Shown piece after piece: positions 8,058 through 17,116 of a stretch of 41,862 bases of DNA. The stretch comes from Alphaproteobacteria bacterium UBA6038. GTDB taxonomy: Bacteria; Pseudomonadota; Alphaproteobacteria; Micropepsales; Micropepsaceae. The notes under the pieces are model-generated. The model saw nothing but the letters and a program-made list of their open reading frames with translations. It was not told where the DNA came from and did no database searches. The position numbers were made by a program, and so were the translations under genes. How positions within the stretch are numbered: the first letter of the stretch is position 1; every line of letters starts with the position of its first letter. The stretch spans positions 1 through 41,862 of the forward strand of contig DIZC01000056.1 of NCBI GenBank assembly GCA_002429315.1, written 5' to 3'.

Positions 8058-9188
8058 ATGCGCCGGCTCTTCATCGCACTTCTCATTCTGGCGCTGCTTG
8101 GAGCGGGCGCGTTTTTTGCCGAGCAGTGGTCGTTCTTCGCACCCGGCCCACTGGCGCCGCACGGCCGCGCCACCATCGTGTGGATCAAGCCGGGCGAAGG
8201 CTCTGCGGCGATCGGGCAGCAACTGCAAAGCGCGGGCGTTGTCCGCAATGGGGCGCTGTTCCGGCTGGGCGTGCGGCTGCGCGGCAAGAATGCCGCGCTG
8301 AAAGCGGGCGAGTACGCAATCCCGTCGGGCGCCAGCATGGCGGACGTGATGGGCATCCTGATCGAAGGCAAATCGATCGAGCACCGCATCACGGCGGCCG
8401 AAGGCCTCACCAGCCGGATGATCTATGAGATCGTGGATAAAGACGCAGCACTGATGGGCAGTGCCGGCGCGGTGCCGGCGGAAGGCACGCTGCTGCCGGA
8501 AACCTATCTGTTCATTCGCGGCACCACCCGGGCGCAAATGTTGGCGCGCATGGCCAGAGCGCAACAACGGCTGCTGGCGAAACTGTGGCCCGCGCGTGCC
8601 CCGAATCTGCCGTTCAAGGCGCCGGCGGACGCCATCGCCCTGGCTTCTATTGTCGAAAAGGAGACCGCAATTCCGGAAGAGCGGCGCCACGTTGCTGCTG
8701 TTTTCATCAACCGGCTGCGCCTGGGCATGAAGCTGCAATCGGATCCGACGATCATCTATGGCATCAGCGGGGGATATCCGCTCGGCCGGGGCATTCGGGA
8801 GAGCGAGCTTGCGGCGGCAACCCCCTACAACACCTATGTCACGGCCGGGCTGCCGCCGACGCCGATCTGCAACCCCGGCAGGAACGCCATTTCGGCGGTG
8901 CTGCAGCCGGAGAATTCGAACGATCTCTATTTCGTCGCGAATGGGAGCGGCGGGCACGTGTTCACGTCGTCGATTGCCGAGCACGAGAGGAATGTCGCCC
9001 GCTGGCGCAAGATCGAGCAGACGATGAAAGCCGTTCCGGCGCCACCATCCGCGCCGGCGCTGCCGGGCCTCAACAGCGCCTTGCGCGGCACAAGTGAGAG
9101 TGAGGGGGCACCGGCCCCGGCGGCCGTTCCCAGTCCGCCGAAGCCGCGCGCGCTCCGGCGCCACCGTATCCACCATCGGCGGGTGTGA
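8058..9188 (+). CDS. mltG: Endolytic murein transglycosylase MltG
   Basis: MltG cuts nascent glycan strands in the inner membrane and so sets peptidoglycan chain length. The 376-residue protein has one N-terminal transmembrane helix (about 4-22) and a periplasmic YceG domain. The catalytic Glu200 lies in Ser-Ile-Val-Glu-Lys-Glu-Thr, followed by Val-Phe-Ile-Asn-Arg-Leu and a Gln-Ser-Asp-Pro-Thr motif. The ending from about 325 is Pro/Ala-rich and then basic, unlike the core, and is probably a disordered tail. It lies 50 bases after fabF and precedes yicC, the usual alphaproteobacterial order. Confidence 0.95.
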   Translation: MRRLFIALLILALLGAGAFFAEQWSFFAPGPLAPHGRATIVWIKPGEGSAAIGQQLQSAGVVRNGALFRLGVRLRGKNAALKAGEYAIPSGASMADVMGILIEGKSIEHRITAAEGLTSRMIYEIVDKDAALMGSAGAVPAEGTLLPETYLFIRGTTRAQMLARMARAQQRLLAKLWPARAPNLPFKAPADAIALASIVEKETAIPEERRHVAAVFINRLRLGMKLQSDPTIIYGISGGYPLGRGIRESELAAATPYNTYVTAGLPPTPICNPGRNAISAVLQPENSNDLYFVANGSGGHVFTSSIAEHERNVARWRKIEQTMKAVPAPPSAPALPGLNSALRGTSESEGAPAPAAVPSPPKPRALRRHRIHHRRV

Positions 9189-9246
9189 TCCGGCTTCTGG
9201 TTCGCCTTTCCGGGCGCTAAGGTCGGATGTTCCACGGAGTCGCCTG

Positions 9247-10130
9247 ATGTCGCTCGTCAGCATGACCGGCTTTGCCGAAGCCCATGGCGCCCATGAAAGC
9301 ACGCGCTGGAAATGGGAGGTCAAAAGCGTCAACGGCCGCGGCCTCGATCTGAGGATGCGCACGCCGCCCGGCTTCGACAGCATCGAACCGGCCGCGCGCA
9401 TGCTGGCAAACGGGCGCTTCCGCCGCGGCAATCTTCAGGCGGCGCTGACGCTGGAGCCGCAGGAAGGGGCGCGCGGATTGAAGGTCGATCCGGAAGCGCT
9501 CTCCGCGGCGGTGCGGCTCGCCAAGCAGATCGCGGAGGAGACGGGGCTGCCGCCGGCGCGCGTGGACGGCCTGCTCGCGCTCAAGGGCGTCATCGTGCAG
9601 GACGAGATGGCCGCGGCGGACAGCGCGGAGCGCGCCGCGCGGGACGCGGCGCTACTCGAGACCCTGGCGACGGCTTTCGACGGCTTGCGCCGCGCAAGGA
9701 GGACCGAGGGCGCCAAGCTCGCGGTGCATCTGCGCGGCATGATCGATGAAATCGACCGCCTGACGAAAGAGGCCGCCGGCCTCGCCGCTGCGCAACCGGC
9801 GGCGCGGCGCGAGCGGCTCGCGGCACAGATGAAGGAGCTGCTGGAGAATGTGCAGCTCTCCGACGACCGTCTGGCCCAGGAGGTGGCGCTGCTCGCGACC
9901 CGCGCCGACGTTCGGGAGGAGATCGACCGCCTGAACGCGCACGTGCATGAGGCGCGCGTTCTGTTGCAGTCGGATGAGCCGGTCGGCCGAAAACTGGATT
10001 TCCTGGCGCAGGAGTTCAACCGGGAAGCCAACACGCTGTGCTCCAAATCCGCCGACATTGCGCTGACGCGGGTGGGGCTGGCGCTCAAGCACGCCATCGA
10101 TCAGTTCCGCGAGCAGGCGCAGAACGTCGA

Positions 10131-10134
<4 letters not shown>
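9247..10134 (+). CDS. yicC: YicC family endoribonuclease
   Basis: YicC proteins are RNases; the E. coli member influences small-RNA decay. The 295-residue protein opens with the diagnostic Ser-Met-Thr-Gly-Phe-Ala and Val-Lys-Ser-Val-Asn-Gly-Arg. It ends with the conserved Phe-Leu-Ala-Gln-Glu-Phe-Asn-Arg-Glu-Ala-Asn-Thr region and a Lys-Ser-based final helix. Long Glu/Arg/Ala-rich helices fill the middle. The start ATG 9247 is chosen because GGAG lies seven bases upstream and it yields the family N-terminus; an open extension back to 9094 overlaps mltG. The stop overlaps the gmk start as ATGA, a pairing common in bacteria. Confidence 0.93.
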
Positions 10135-10753
<619 letters not shown>

Positions 10754-10757
<4 letters not shown>

Positions 10758-11797
10758 ATCACCTCAACGCGATACACGCGTTTGGCGGTGCCGCTGAAAA
10801 GGGCGGTTTTCTCGTCCGGGGACAAGTTCGCGGCGAGGCGCTTGAAGGCGTTCCATAGCGACGCGTAATCGGCGCCAAAGCGGTCCACCGGGAAATTGCT
10901 CTCGAACATGCAGCGGTTTGGGCCGAACGCTTCGATGCAGGTGTCGATATAGGGCTTCCACTGCTGCGCCAGTTGTTCGGAAGACGGAAGCGGTTCCGAC
11001 ATGCGCGCCCGCCAACCGGCGAATGGCATCGGCAAGCCGCCGAGCTTTACATTTACGTTCTCGCATTTGGCGAGCGACCCAATGTTGTCGCGCCAGCCGC
11101 CGAAGCGCTCCTCGCGCTTGCCGCGATAGCGGCCGATGCCGAGCGGGGTGCCGACATGATCGAGCACGAACACGGTATCGGGAAAGGCTCTCGCGAGGTC
11201 GATGAGCTCCGGCAATTGCGGCTCCAGCAGCCACGCATCGAACGAAAGCCCGAGCTTGCGCAGCACCGCGAAGCCTTCGCGGAATTTGCCGTCGCGATAA
11301 AGCCCCGGCGGCACACGGCCGTGCAGCGGCCCCAGCACGTTCGGGTCTTCGTCATAAGAGGCGCTCTGCCGGATGCCGCGAAAGCGGCCGTGGCCCGCGG
11401 CGATGTGCGAGCGCAGCACGTCCTCCACGCCCGCGCCGAGCCGCAGATCGACGTGGCCGACAATGCCGGCGCAGGCCCGCGCTTCGCCGTAAAGGCCGCT
11501 CGCCGTCATCGCGGCCACACCGTTGACGAATTCCGTCTCGCCGACGCAGCGCAACGACTCCGGGCCGTCGGCGCGGTACATGGCGCCACATTCCATGTAG
11601 ACGGTCGCGCGGATGTTGTGGCCGCTATTCAAATCGGCAAGCAGCTCGTCCAGCAGATAGCGCGGGATATCGTTGATGATGTCCATGAAGCCGTGGTCGG
11701 ACGGCGGCAGGTTGCGCAGGATGCCGCGCGGGCGATCCCACAGATGATGGTGCGGATCGACGATCGGCAGTTCGGGTTCGAGGATTTGTTCGGCCAT
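10754..11797 (-). CDS. Amidohydrolase family TIM-barrel hydrolase
   Basis: This 347-residue protein belongs to the metal-dependent amidohydrolase-2 group, which includes sugar lactonases and pyrone-dicarboxylate lactonase. The metal-binding strand Val-Asp-Pro-His-His-His-Leu-Trp-Asp lies at about 13-21. Other family marks are Val-Leu-Asp-His-Val-Gly mid-protein and Glu-Ser-Asn-Phe-Pro-Val-Asp near the end. There is no signal peptide, so it should be cytoplasmic. The substrate cannot be told from sequence; a lactone or cyclic amide is plausible. ATG 11797 shares a base with the stop of the CWC gene (TGATG), which ties it to the cassette. It is the last gene of the long minus-strand array and ends inside the gmk stop. 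Confidence 0.85.
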
Positions 11798-12015
11798 CAC
11801 GACTCTCTTATTTCGATTTGGATGGTTCGTTGCAGCGTGTCGCAAAGCGCAGCCAGGCAGGCAGGGCAGAAGCAGTCACCGACCTCGGACATCGCCATGA
11901 CATGAGGCAGTGCATCGCACCAGCAGGGCTCGCCCGGCGTTTGCGATCCGCAGCCGAATTCAATGCCGCAGCGGGAGCAATGTTTCTGGCGCACGACATC
12001 GGGGAAGACCGTCAT
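11797..12015 (-). CDS. Cysteine-rich CWC family protein
   Basis: This 72-residue protein carries eight cysteines in the early and middle part: Cys13-x2-Cys16, Cys22, the Cys31-Trp32-Cys33 hallmark, and Cys48, Cys50 and Cys53. The pattern matches the Cys-rich CWC domain family, thought to bind a metal such as zinc. No enzymatic role is known to me. There is no signal peptide. ATG 12015 overlaps the stop of the BtuF-like gene (ATGA), and its own stop overlaps the amidohydrolase start. An upstream extension to 12069 lies inside the preceding gene and is not needed. Confidence 0.8.
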   Translation of the reverse strand: MTVFPDVVRQKHCSRCGIEFGCGSQTPGEPCWCDALPHVMAMSEVGDCFCPACLAALCDTLQRTIQIEIRES

Positions 12016-12956
12016 GCCATCGCGTCCGCAGGTACGGCCAGCCGCCGGTAAGCCTCGCGCGCATTCCACGGCACCAGCTCCGGATGAATGAGATGCGCCA
12101 GCAGCTCGGTTCCTTCGACCACCCGCGGACCTGGCCGCGCGAAGTACGAATTGGCATCGACCACATAGACGCGGCCGGTGCGCACGGCGGGGAGCTTTGA
12201 CCAGTGCGGGAGATTGAACAGGCGTTGCGCCTCTTCAAAGGCTTTGCCGAGATGGAAGCCGCACGGCATCAGCACGAGGATGTCGGGCTGCCACTCGAGC
12301 ACCGCATCCCAGGGGATGCGCACGGAATCGGCCCCATCGCGCCCTAACTCATCGATGCCGCCGGCGATGCGCACCATCTCCGGCACCCAGTGGCCGCAGC
12401 AATAGAGCGGATCCATCCACTCCATGCAGAACACACGTGGACAGGTTTTCGCCGCGGCCGTTTTCGCCGCGATATCGCCTAGGCGTTCCCGACTGACCGC
12501 AATCAATTCGGCGGCCTCCCACTCCCGTCCGGTCGCAGCACCAAGGTCGCGGATGTTTTCGAAGATCTGGTCCAGCGTTTTGGGCGTGAGCCACAGAACG
12601 TCGGGTCTGGTACGCAGGCTGTCGAACAGCACCTTCACTTCGTTGCCAGAGGGCGCGCACACTTCGCAGAGGTTTTGGGTGAGCACGAGATCGGGCTCGA
12701 TGGCCTTCACCGCCTCTTCGTCCACGGCATAAAGACTCGAGCCCTGCCGCAGGCGCTCCGCAACGGCCGTGTCGATGGCGCGCTGGCTCATCCGCTCCGT
12801 TGGCAGCACGCTGCGCACCACCACAGGCTTGCTCGCCGCTTCCGGCGGCCAGTCGCATTCGTGAGTGACGCCGGCAAGCCGATCGCCGAGCCCCAGCGCA
12901 TAAACCATCTCCGTCGCCGACGGCAGAAACGATACGATGCGCTGCGCCGCAGGCAT
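12012..12956 (-). CDS. BtuF-like cobalamin/siderophore-binding protein without signal peptide
   Basis: This 314-residue protein has the Peripla_BP_2 fold of BtuF and FhuD. It begins at once with Arg-Ile-Val-Ser-Phe-Leu-Pro-Ser-Ala-Thr-Glu, then Leu-Gly-Leu-Gly-Asp-Arg-Leu-Ala-Gly-Val-Thr-His-Glu-Cys. Later marks are Pro-Asp-Leu-Val-Leu-Thr-Gln and Trp-Gln-Pro-Asp-Ile-Leu-Val. Relatives are usually annotated as cobalamin-binding proteins of ABC importers. Oddly there is no signal peptide and no BtuC or BtuD partner in the window, so the protein should stay in the cytoplasm. TAA of the upstream DUF6580-like gene directly abuts the ATG at 12956. The ligand is inferred, not shown. Confidence 0.82.
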   Translation of the reverse strand: MPAAQRIVSFLPSATEMVYALGLGDRLAGVTHECDWPPEAASKPVVVRSVLPTERMSQRAIDTAVAERLRQGSSLYAVDEEAVKAIEPDLVLTQNLCEVCAPSGNEVKVLFDSLRTRPDVLWLTPKTLDQIFENIRDLGAATGREWEAAELIAVSRERLGDIAAKTAAAKTCPRVFCMEWMDPLYCCGHWVPEMVRIAGGIDELGRDGADSVRIPWDAVLEWQPDILVLMPCGFHLGKAFEEAQRLFNLPHWSKLPAVRTGRVYVVDANSYFARPGPRVVEGTELLAHLIHPELVPWNAREAYRRLAVPADAMA

Positions 12957-13487
12957 TTAGGCGGCTTGCGCGGCGGTGTGCTCCCTCAACCCGTCGAACC
13001 GCCGCTCCAGCAGCGCAAACCCGCCGAACAGGAGCGCAGTGTAGAACAGATCGCCGGCCACCGTGTTGGCAAAGAATGGAATGGCCGCGACGTAGGAGGC
13101 CATCATGCCTGCGAAGGTTTGCGGGTACATGCTGTGGATGTGAAAGCCGACGAAATTGGTCACCAGGAAGAACAGCACGGAGCTGGTGAGCGCCGCACCG
13201 CCAATGGCATAGACGTTGCGGTGCTTTTGCAGCCAGATACCGATGCAGACGATCAGCGCAAAGGCGAGATAGACGACCTGCATCTGCGCATAGAGGCCGA
13301 GCACCAGATCGCTGACGAACAGCGCGCTCAGCGGCACGAGAAAGGCGAGCCGCTTGTCGGCGAAATACGCGCCGCCGAAGAGCGCCACCGCGCTGACCGA
13401 CGTGAAATTCGGCGGATGGGGCAGGAGACGGGTGGCCGCCGCCGCGAGAATGAGGGTCAGCAGGGTAAGGATGCGCGGGTTCAGCAT
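12957..13487 (-). CDS. Small multi-pass membrane protein, DUF6580-like
   Basis: This 176-residue protein has about five hydrophobic segments. It starts with a Leu/Ala-rich helix, then a Pro-His-Pro-Pro-Asn-Phe-Thr loop and an Ala-Leu-Phe-Gly-Gly-Ala-Tyr-Phe stretch. This layout recalls the DUF6580 family of putative transport proteins and, more loosely, substrate-binding subunits of ECF transporters. Naming it from memory is a moderate-confidence call. ATG 13487 lies inside the last codons of the PP-loop gene (seven-base overlap), and its stop abuts the BtuF-like gene. The context suggests it may move the small molecule bound by the BtuF-like protein; this is inference. Confidence 0.72.
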   Translation of the reverse strand: MLNPRILTLLTLILAAAATRLLPHPPNFTSVSAVALFGGAYFADKRLAFLVPLSALFVSDLVLGLYAQMQVVYLAFALIVCIGIWLQKHRNVYAIGGAALTSSVLFFLVTNFVGFHIHSMYPQTFAGMMASYVAAIPFFANTVAGDLFYTALLFGGFALLERRFDGLREHTAAQAA

Positions 13488-14173
13488 GCCATGTCCTCCA
13501 CGCGATCCGGGATCAGATCGCAAAAACAGAATGAATCGCGGCATACCTTCTCGCCCCATGCAAATCGCACCGGCGCTTTGAAGATCGGCCCGTCGAACAC
13601 GAATGTATGAAATTCCCCGTTTTCTCCGCAAGGATCGACATCGGCCGGCAGGTCCGTCAGCAGAGCGTGGTCGATCAGCCGCCCGGCGAAAGCCGGCGAA
13701 AGTTTTGCCGGATCGATGCAAACCAGCGCCGCCTTGAAGCCCTGGTCGATGAAATCGCGAATCAGGGCGGCGGTATCGAGGCCCCACAGGGGATAGAGGC
13801 CGCGCATGCCGTGCTTCGCCAGCAGACGCTCGCGATACGCCCGGATGTCTTCCAGAAACAGATCGCCGAACACGACGGTCTCGACCCCGCGAGCCCGATA
13901 AGGCGCGAGCGCCTCGCCCATTTTCGCTTCGTATTGCTCGTTCGTGGCGCTCTTTGAGATCAGAACCTGGCGCAGCGGCAGCCGGAGCGCCTTCGCCTGC
14001 TCCTCCAGCAGTTCGCGCCGCACGCCATGCATGCTGATGCGGTCGAAATCCGCGGTCACTGTCGTCAGCAGGGCTTCGACCCGGAGGTCGGCACGCGCGA
14101 GCACCCGCTGGAGCGCAAGGCAGCTGTCTTTGCCGCCGCTCCAGCAGACAACGACGGGCGTGGGCTCCGGCAT
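13481..14173 (-). CDS. Dph6-type PP-loop ATP pyrophosphatase
   Basis: This 230-residue protein has the N-type PP-loop Ser-Gly-Gly-Lys-Asp-Ser at 12-17, after Val-Val-Cys-Trp. It also has the family stretch Val-Phe-Gly-Asp-Leu-Phe-Leu-Glu-Asp-Ile-Arg. Eukaryotic and archaeal Dph6 uses ATP and ammonium to amidate diphthine on EF2. Bacteria lack diphthamide, so the bacterial homologue must act on something else, probably activating a carboxylate by adenylation. Three Cys residues (in Val-Cys-Arg, Phe-Cys-Phe-Cys) lie near the end. It lies 12 bases after the alcohol dehydrogenase stop and overlaps the DUF6580-like gene, so it heads the coupled five-gene cassette. Confidence 0.85.
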   Translation of the reverse strand: MPEPTPVVVCWSGGKDSCLALQRVLARADLRVEALLTTVTADFDRISMHGVRRELLEEQAKALRLPLRQVLISKSATNEQYEAKMGEALAPYRARGVETVVFGDLFLEDIRAYRERLLAKHGMRGLYPLWGLDTAALIRDFIDQGFKAALVCIDPAKLSPAFAGRLIDHALLTDLPADVDPCGENGEFHTFVFDGPIFKAPVRFAWGEKVCRDSFCFCDLIPDRVEDMAC

Positions 14174-14185
14174 GTCGCGTGGGAT

Positions 14186-15241
14186 CTACGGCTGCAGCAC
14201 GACGCGGCCGACGATCTTGCCTTCGCGCAGATCGTCCAGTGTCTTGTTGGCTTCGCTAAGCGGCCGCTTGCTGTACGGGATCGGATCGACCTTGCCGGCG
14301 CGCACCAGTTCCATCATCTCGCGGGTATCATCCAGCGAGCCGACCATGGAGCCGCCGATCGAAATCGCGCGGAAAGGAAACATAGGCAGCGGCATCTGCA
14401 TGGCGCCGCCAAACAGGCCGACGATGATCACCTTGCCGCCGCGCCGCACCGCCTGGCTCGCGAAGGCGAACGTCTTCTCCGAGCCGACGAAGTCCACGAC
14501 CGCGTAGGCGCCGCCGCCGGTGTCGCTCACCAGCTTCGTGGCGGCATCCGCATCCTTGGTGTTGTAGGTCGCGCCGGCGCCGGCTTTCTTCGCCGCGGCG
14601 AGCTTCTCGTCATCGATATCGGCTGCCAGCGGGCCTTTGCCGAACAGCGCCTTGGCGAACTGCACGCCCATCATGCCGACGCCGCCCACGCCCAGCACCA
14701 GCACCTGGTCGTTCGGTCCAAGCTTGCCCACCTTCTTCATCGCCGCGTAGGCGGTGAGGCCGGAGCACATGTAGGCCGCACCCAGCGCCGGATCGATGCT
14801 GCCGTAGTCGATCAGGTACTTCGGATGCGGCACCAGCACATGCGTGGCGTAGCCGCCGGGGCAGCCGTTGGAGCAGCCTAGCTGGCGTGGGCCGCCGACG
14901 CAGATGTTCTCTTCGCCGCGCAGGCAGGCGGGGCACTTGCCGCAGCCGATCCATGGAAAGGCCGCATAGCGCTGGCCGACTTTCACCCCTTTGGCGTCCG
15001 GTCCGACGGCGACCACTTGGCCCTCGATTTCGTGGCCCAATGTGTGCGGCAGCTTGATGGCCGACATGGGCAATTTGTTGCCGCCGCCCAGATCGAAATA
15101 GCCATCGTGGATGTGCACGTCGGAATGGCAGACGCCGGCGTTGCGGATTTCGAGCAGGACTTCCGTGCCCTGCGGCTCGGGCGTCGGCGTTTCGAGCTCC
15201 TTGAGCGGACTGCCGAATTCCACGATGGCTTGGCTGCGCAT
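14186..15241 (-). CDS. Zinc-dependent alcohol dehydrogenase (MDR superfamily)
   Basis: This 351-residue protein is a medium-chain dehydrogenase that oxidises an alcohol or reduces an aldehyde with NAD(P). Likely catalytic zinc ligands are Cys38 (Gly-Val-Cys-His-Ser-Asp), the Gly-His-Glu at 69-71 and Cys159. The structural zinc lobe has Cys100, Cys103, Cys106 and Cys114. The nucleotide-binding motif Gly-Val-Gly-Gly-Val-Gly lies at about 184-189. The start ATG 15241 follows a GGAG at seven bases and gives the family length; the frame runs on upstream into rsmA without meaning. It sits 53 bases after rsmA and 12 before the PP-loop gene. The substrate is unknown. Confidence 0.9.
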   Translation of the reverse strand: MRSQAIVEFGSPLKELETPTPEPQGTEVLLEIRNAGVCHSDVHIHDGYFDLGGGNKLPMSAIKLPHTLGHEIEGQVVAVGPDAKGVKVGQRYAAFPWIGCGKCPACLRGEENICVGGPRQLGCSNGCPGGYATHVLVPHPKYLIDYGSIDPALGAAYMCSGLTAYAAMKKVGKLGPNDQVLVLGVGGVGMMGVQFAKALFGKGPLAADIDDEKLAAAKKAGAGATYNTKDADAATKLVSDTGGGAYAVVDFVGSEKTFAFASQAVRRGGKVIIVGLFGGAMQMPLPMFPFRAISIGGSMVGSLDDTREMMELVRAGKVDPIPYSKRPLSEANKTLDDLREGKIVGRVVLQP

Positions 15242-15294
15242 AATTAGTCTCCGATGTCTGGTCGAGGCCAGCTTTGCACGGCGTTCCGCCCGGC

Positions 15295-16155
15295 TCAATG
15301 TGTTCCGCTGAATGCACGCGCCAACGCGGCAAATTGTGCGACCGAGAGCTCTTCGGCGCGGGCCGTGGGCGCTATGCCGGCTCGGTTCAGCAGGCCTTCC
15401 GGATTTGGCGTGAGTGTCTTGAGACTTTGCCGCAGCATCTTCCGGCGTTGGCCGAACGCGGCAGCGGTGACCGCTTCCAGATCGGGGAGATGGGCCGGTG
15501 CAACCGGCTTTTCCAGCGGCTCGATGCGAACGACGGAGGAGGTCACTTTTGGCGGCGGCGTGAACGCGCGGGGATTCACGTCGAACAGTATCTCGGTGCG
15601 CGTACGCCACTGCGCCAGCACCGAGAGACGTCCGTAGGAAGGGGTGCGCGGCTGCGCCACGAGACGCGCGGCTACCTCGCGCTGGAACATCAGCGTCAGG
15701 CTTTGCCACCATGGCGGTGAGGCTTCGCTTGTGAGCCATTTCACCAGCAGCGCCGTACCGATGTTGTAGGGAAGATTGGCGGCCACGCGCACCGGCCCGG
15801 TGACGCCGTGTTTTGCCAGCATCGCGCTTTCGTCCAGTGCGAGCGCGTCGGCGGACAGGAGTTCCAACCGGTTGGGAAATACAGCGGCGATCTCCTGCAA
15901 AGCCGGCAAACAGCGCGCGTCGCGTTCGACGGCAATCACGCGCGCAGCACCTTCCGCCAGCAGCGCACGAGTCAAGCCGCCGGGACCGGGGCCCACTTCG
16001 TAGGTCGTAGTGTTCGGGAGCGGCCCTGCCGCGCGCGCGATGCGGCGCGTCAGGTTGAGATCGAGCAGGAAGTTCTGTCCGAGGGATTTCTTCGCGGCGA
16101 GCCCATGCATGGCGATCACCTCGCGCAGCGGCGGCAGCGGATCAGTTTCGGGCAT
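15295..16155 (-). CDS. rsmA: 16S rRNA dimethyladenosine transferase RsmA
   Basis: RsmA (KsgA) dimethylates the two adjacent adenosines in helix 45 of 16S rRNA late in small-subunit assembly, using S-adenosylmethionine. The 286-residue protein shows Gly-Gln-Asn-Phe-Leu at 26-30, the SAM motif Glu-Val-Gly-Pro-Gly-Pro-Gly-Gly at 53-60 and the catalytic Asn-Leu-Pro-Tyr-Asn at 127-131. A conserved Pro-Pro-Pro-Lys-Val follows near the end of the catalytic domain. Its start overlaps the pdxA stop by 14 bases. The order surA-pdxA-rsmA is a conserved proteobacterial operon. Confidence 0.96.
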   Translation of the reverse strand: MPETDPLPPLREVIAMHGLAAKKSLGQNFLLDLNLTRRIARAAGPLPNTTTYEVGPGPGGLTRALLAEGAARVIAVERDARCLPALQEIAAVFPNRLELLSADALALDESAMLAKHGVTGPVRVAANLPYNIGTALLVKWLTSEASPPWWQSLTLMFQREVAARLVAQPRTPSYGRLSVLAQWRTRTEILFDVNPRAFTPPPKVTSSVVRIEPLEKPVAPAHLPDLEAVTAAAFGQRRKMLRQSLKTLTPNPEGLLNRAGIAPTARAEELSVAQFAALARAFSGTH

Positions 16156-17116
16156 CGGCCATTTGCGCGGCGAGCCGAATGGCGGCGATCATGCTGCGCG
16201 GATCGGCCTTGCCTGTTCCCGCAATATCGAGCGCCGTACCGTGATCGGGCGAGGTGCGGATGATGGGCAGCCCGAGCGTGACGTTGACCCCTTTCCAGAA
16301 AGCGAGCGTCTTGAGCGGGATCAGTGCCTGGTCGTGATACATGCAGAGCGCGGCGTCATAGCGGGCACGCGCCTGCTCATGAAACATGGTGTCGGCAGAC
16401 AGCGGGCCCAGCACTTGCCCGCCCCCGCCGCGCAGCGCTTCTATAGCGGGCGCAATCGTGTCGCCTTCTTCGCGTCCCAGAGCGCCCTCTTCCCCGGCGT
16501 GAGGATTGAGACCGGATATAGCGAGCCGGGGCCGCTCGATTCCAAAGTCATGGCACAGCGCGCGCAGCACGATCTCGCCGGTTTCGACAATCGCCTGTTT
16601 GGTGACGGCGCGCGGCACGTCGGCAATCGGAATATGAATCGTGAGCGGCACCACCCTCAATCCGCCGCCTACCAGCATCATCACCGCGCGATCGGCGCCG
16701 GTGATCTCCGCAAGATACTGCGTGTGGCCGGCGTGCTCGAAGCCGCCCTGCATCAGCGAGGCCTTGTGGATTGGCGCGGTTACCACCGCCGCGCCGGCCC
16801 CGTTGCGCACCAGCGCCACGGCCTCATCGATGGCATCCACAACCGTGCGCGTGTTGGCAGGGTCTGCCGTGCCGGGTTTGCGCGGCACGTTCACGAGATG
16901 GGAGGCGACGAGTGCGAACTCCGGCACGGCGCCACAGGCACGAAACACACCCGGATCGCCGACCAGCTTCAGCGGCCGTGCACCCAATTTTCCGTTCAGC
17001 GCGTGAAACGCCGCAACCGCGACTTCCGGCCCGATGCCGCCGGGCTCGCCCATCGTGACATAGATCGGCGCGTCCTTTGGAATGCGCTCAGCGGATGGCG
17101 GCGGAGGACTTGGCAT
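16142..17116 (-). CDS. pdxA: 4-hydroxythreonine-4-phosphate dehydrogenase
   Basis: PdxA oxidises 4-phosphohydroxy-L-threonine in the deoxyxylulose-5-phosphate-dependent route to pyridoxal 5'-phosphate. The 324-residue protein opens its domain with Val-Thr-Met-Gly-Glu-Pro-Gly-Gly-Ile-Gly-Pro. Metal ligands line up as His161 (Thr-Ile-His-Ile-Pro), His206 (Asn-Pro-His-Ala-Gly-Glu) and His261 (Met-Tyr-His-Asp-Gln). These sit at a constant offset from the E. coli ligands as I recall them. The reading frame overlaps surA by 29 bases and rsmA by 14. The short Pro-rich N-terminus before residue 17 may be non-native if translation starts later. Confidence 0.95.
   Translation of the reverse strand: MPSPPPPSAERIPKDAPIYVTMGEPGGIGPEVAVAAFHALNGKLGARPLKLVGDPGVFRACGAVPEFALVASHLVNVPRKPGTADPANTRTVVDAIDEAVALVRNGAGAAVVTAPIHKASLMQGGFEHAGHTQYLAEITGADRAVMMLVGGGLRVVPLTIHIPIADVPRAVTKQAIVETGEIVLRALCHDFGIERPRLAISGLNPHAGEEGALGREEGDTIAPAIEALRGGGGQVLGPLSADTMFHEQARARYDAALCMYHDQALIPLKTLAFWKGVNVTLGLPIIRTSPDHGTALDIAGTGKADPRSMIAAIRLAAQMADARN

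Noticed and set aside
15242..15294. Possible cobalamin riboswitch ahead of the accessory cassette
   Set aside because: Only 53 bases lie between rsmA and the alcohol dehydrogenase, too short for a B12 riboswitch, and no B12-box-like sequence was seen.
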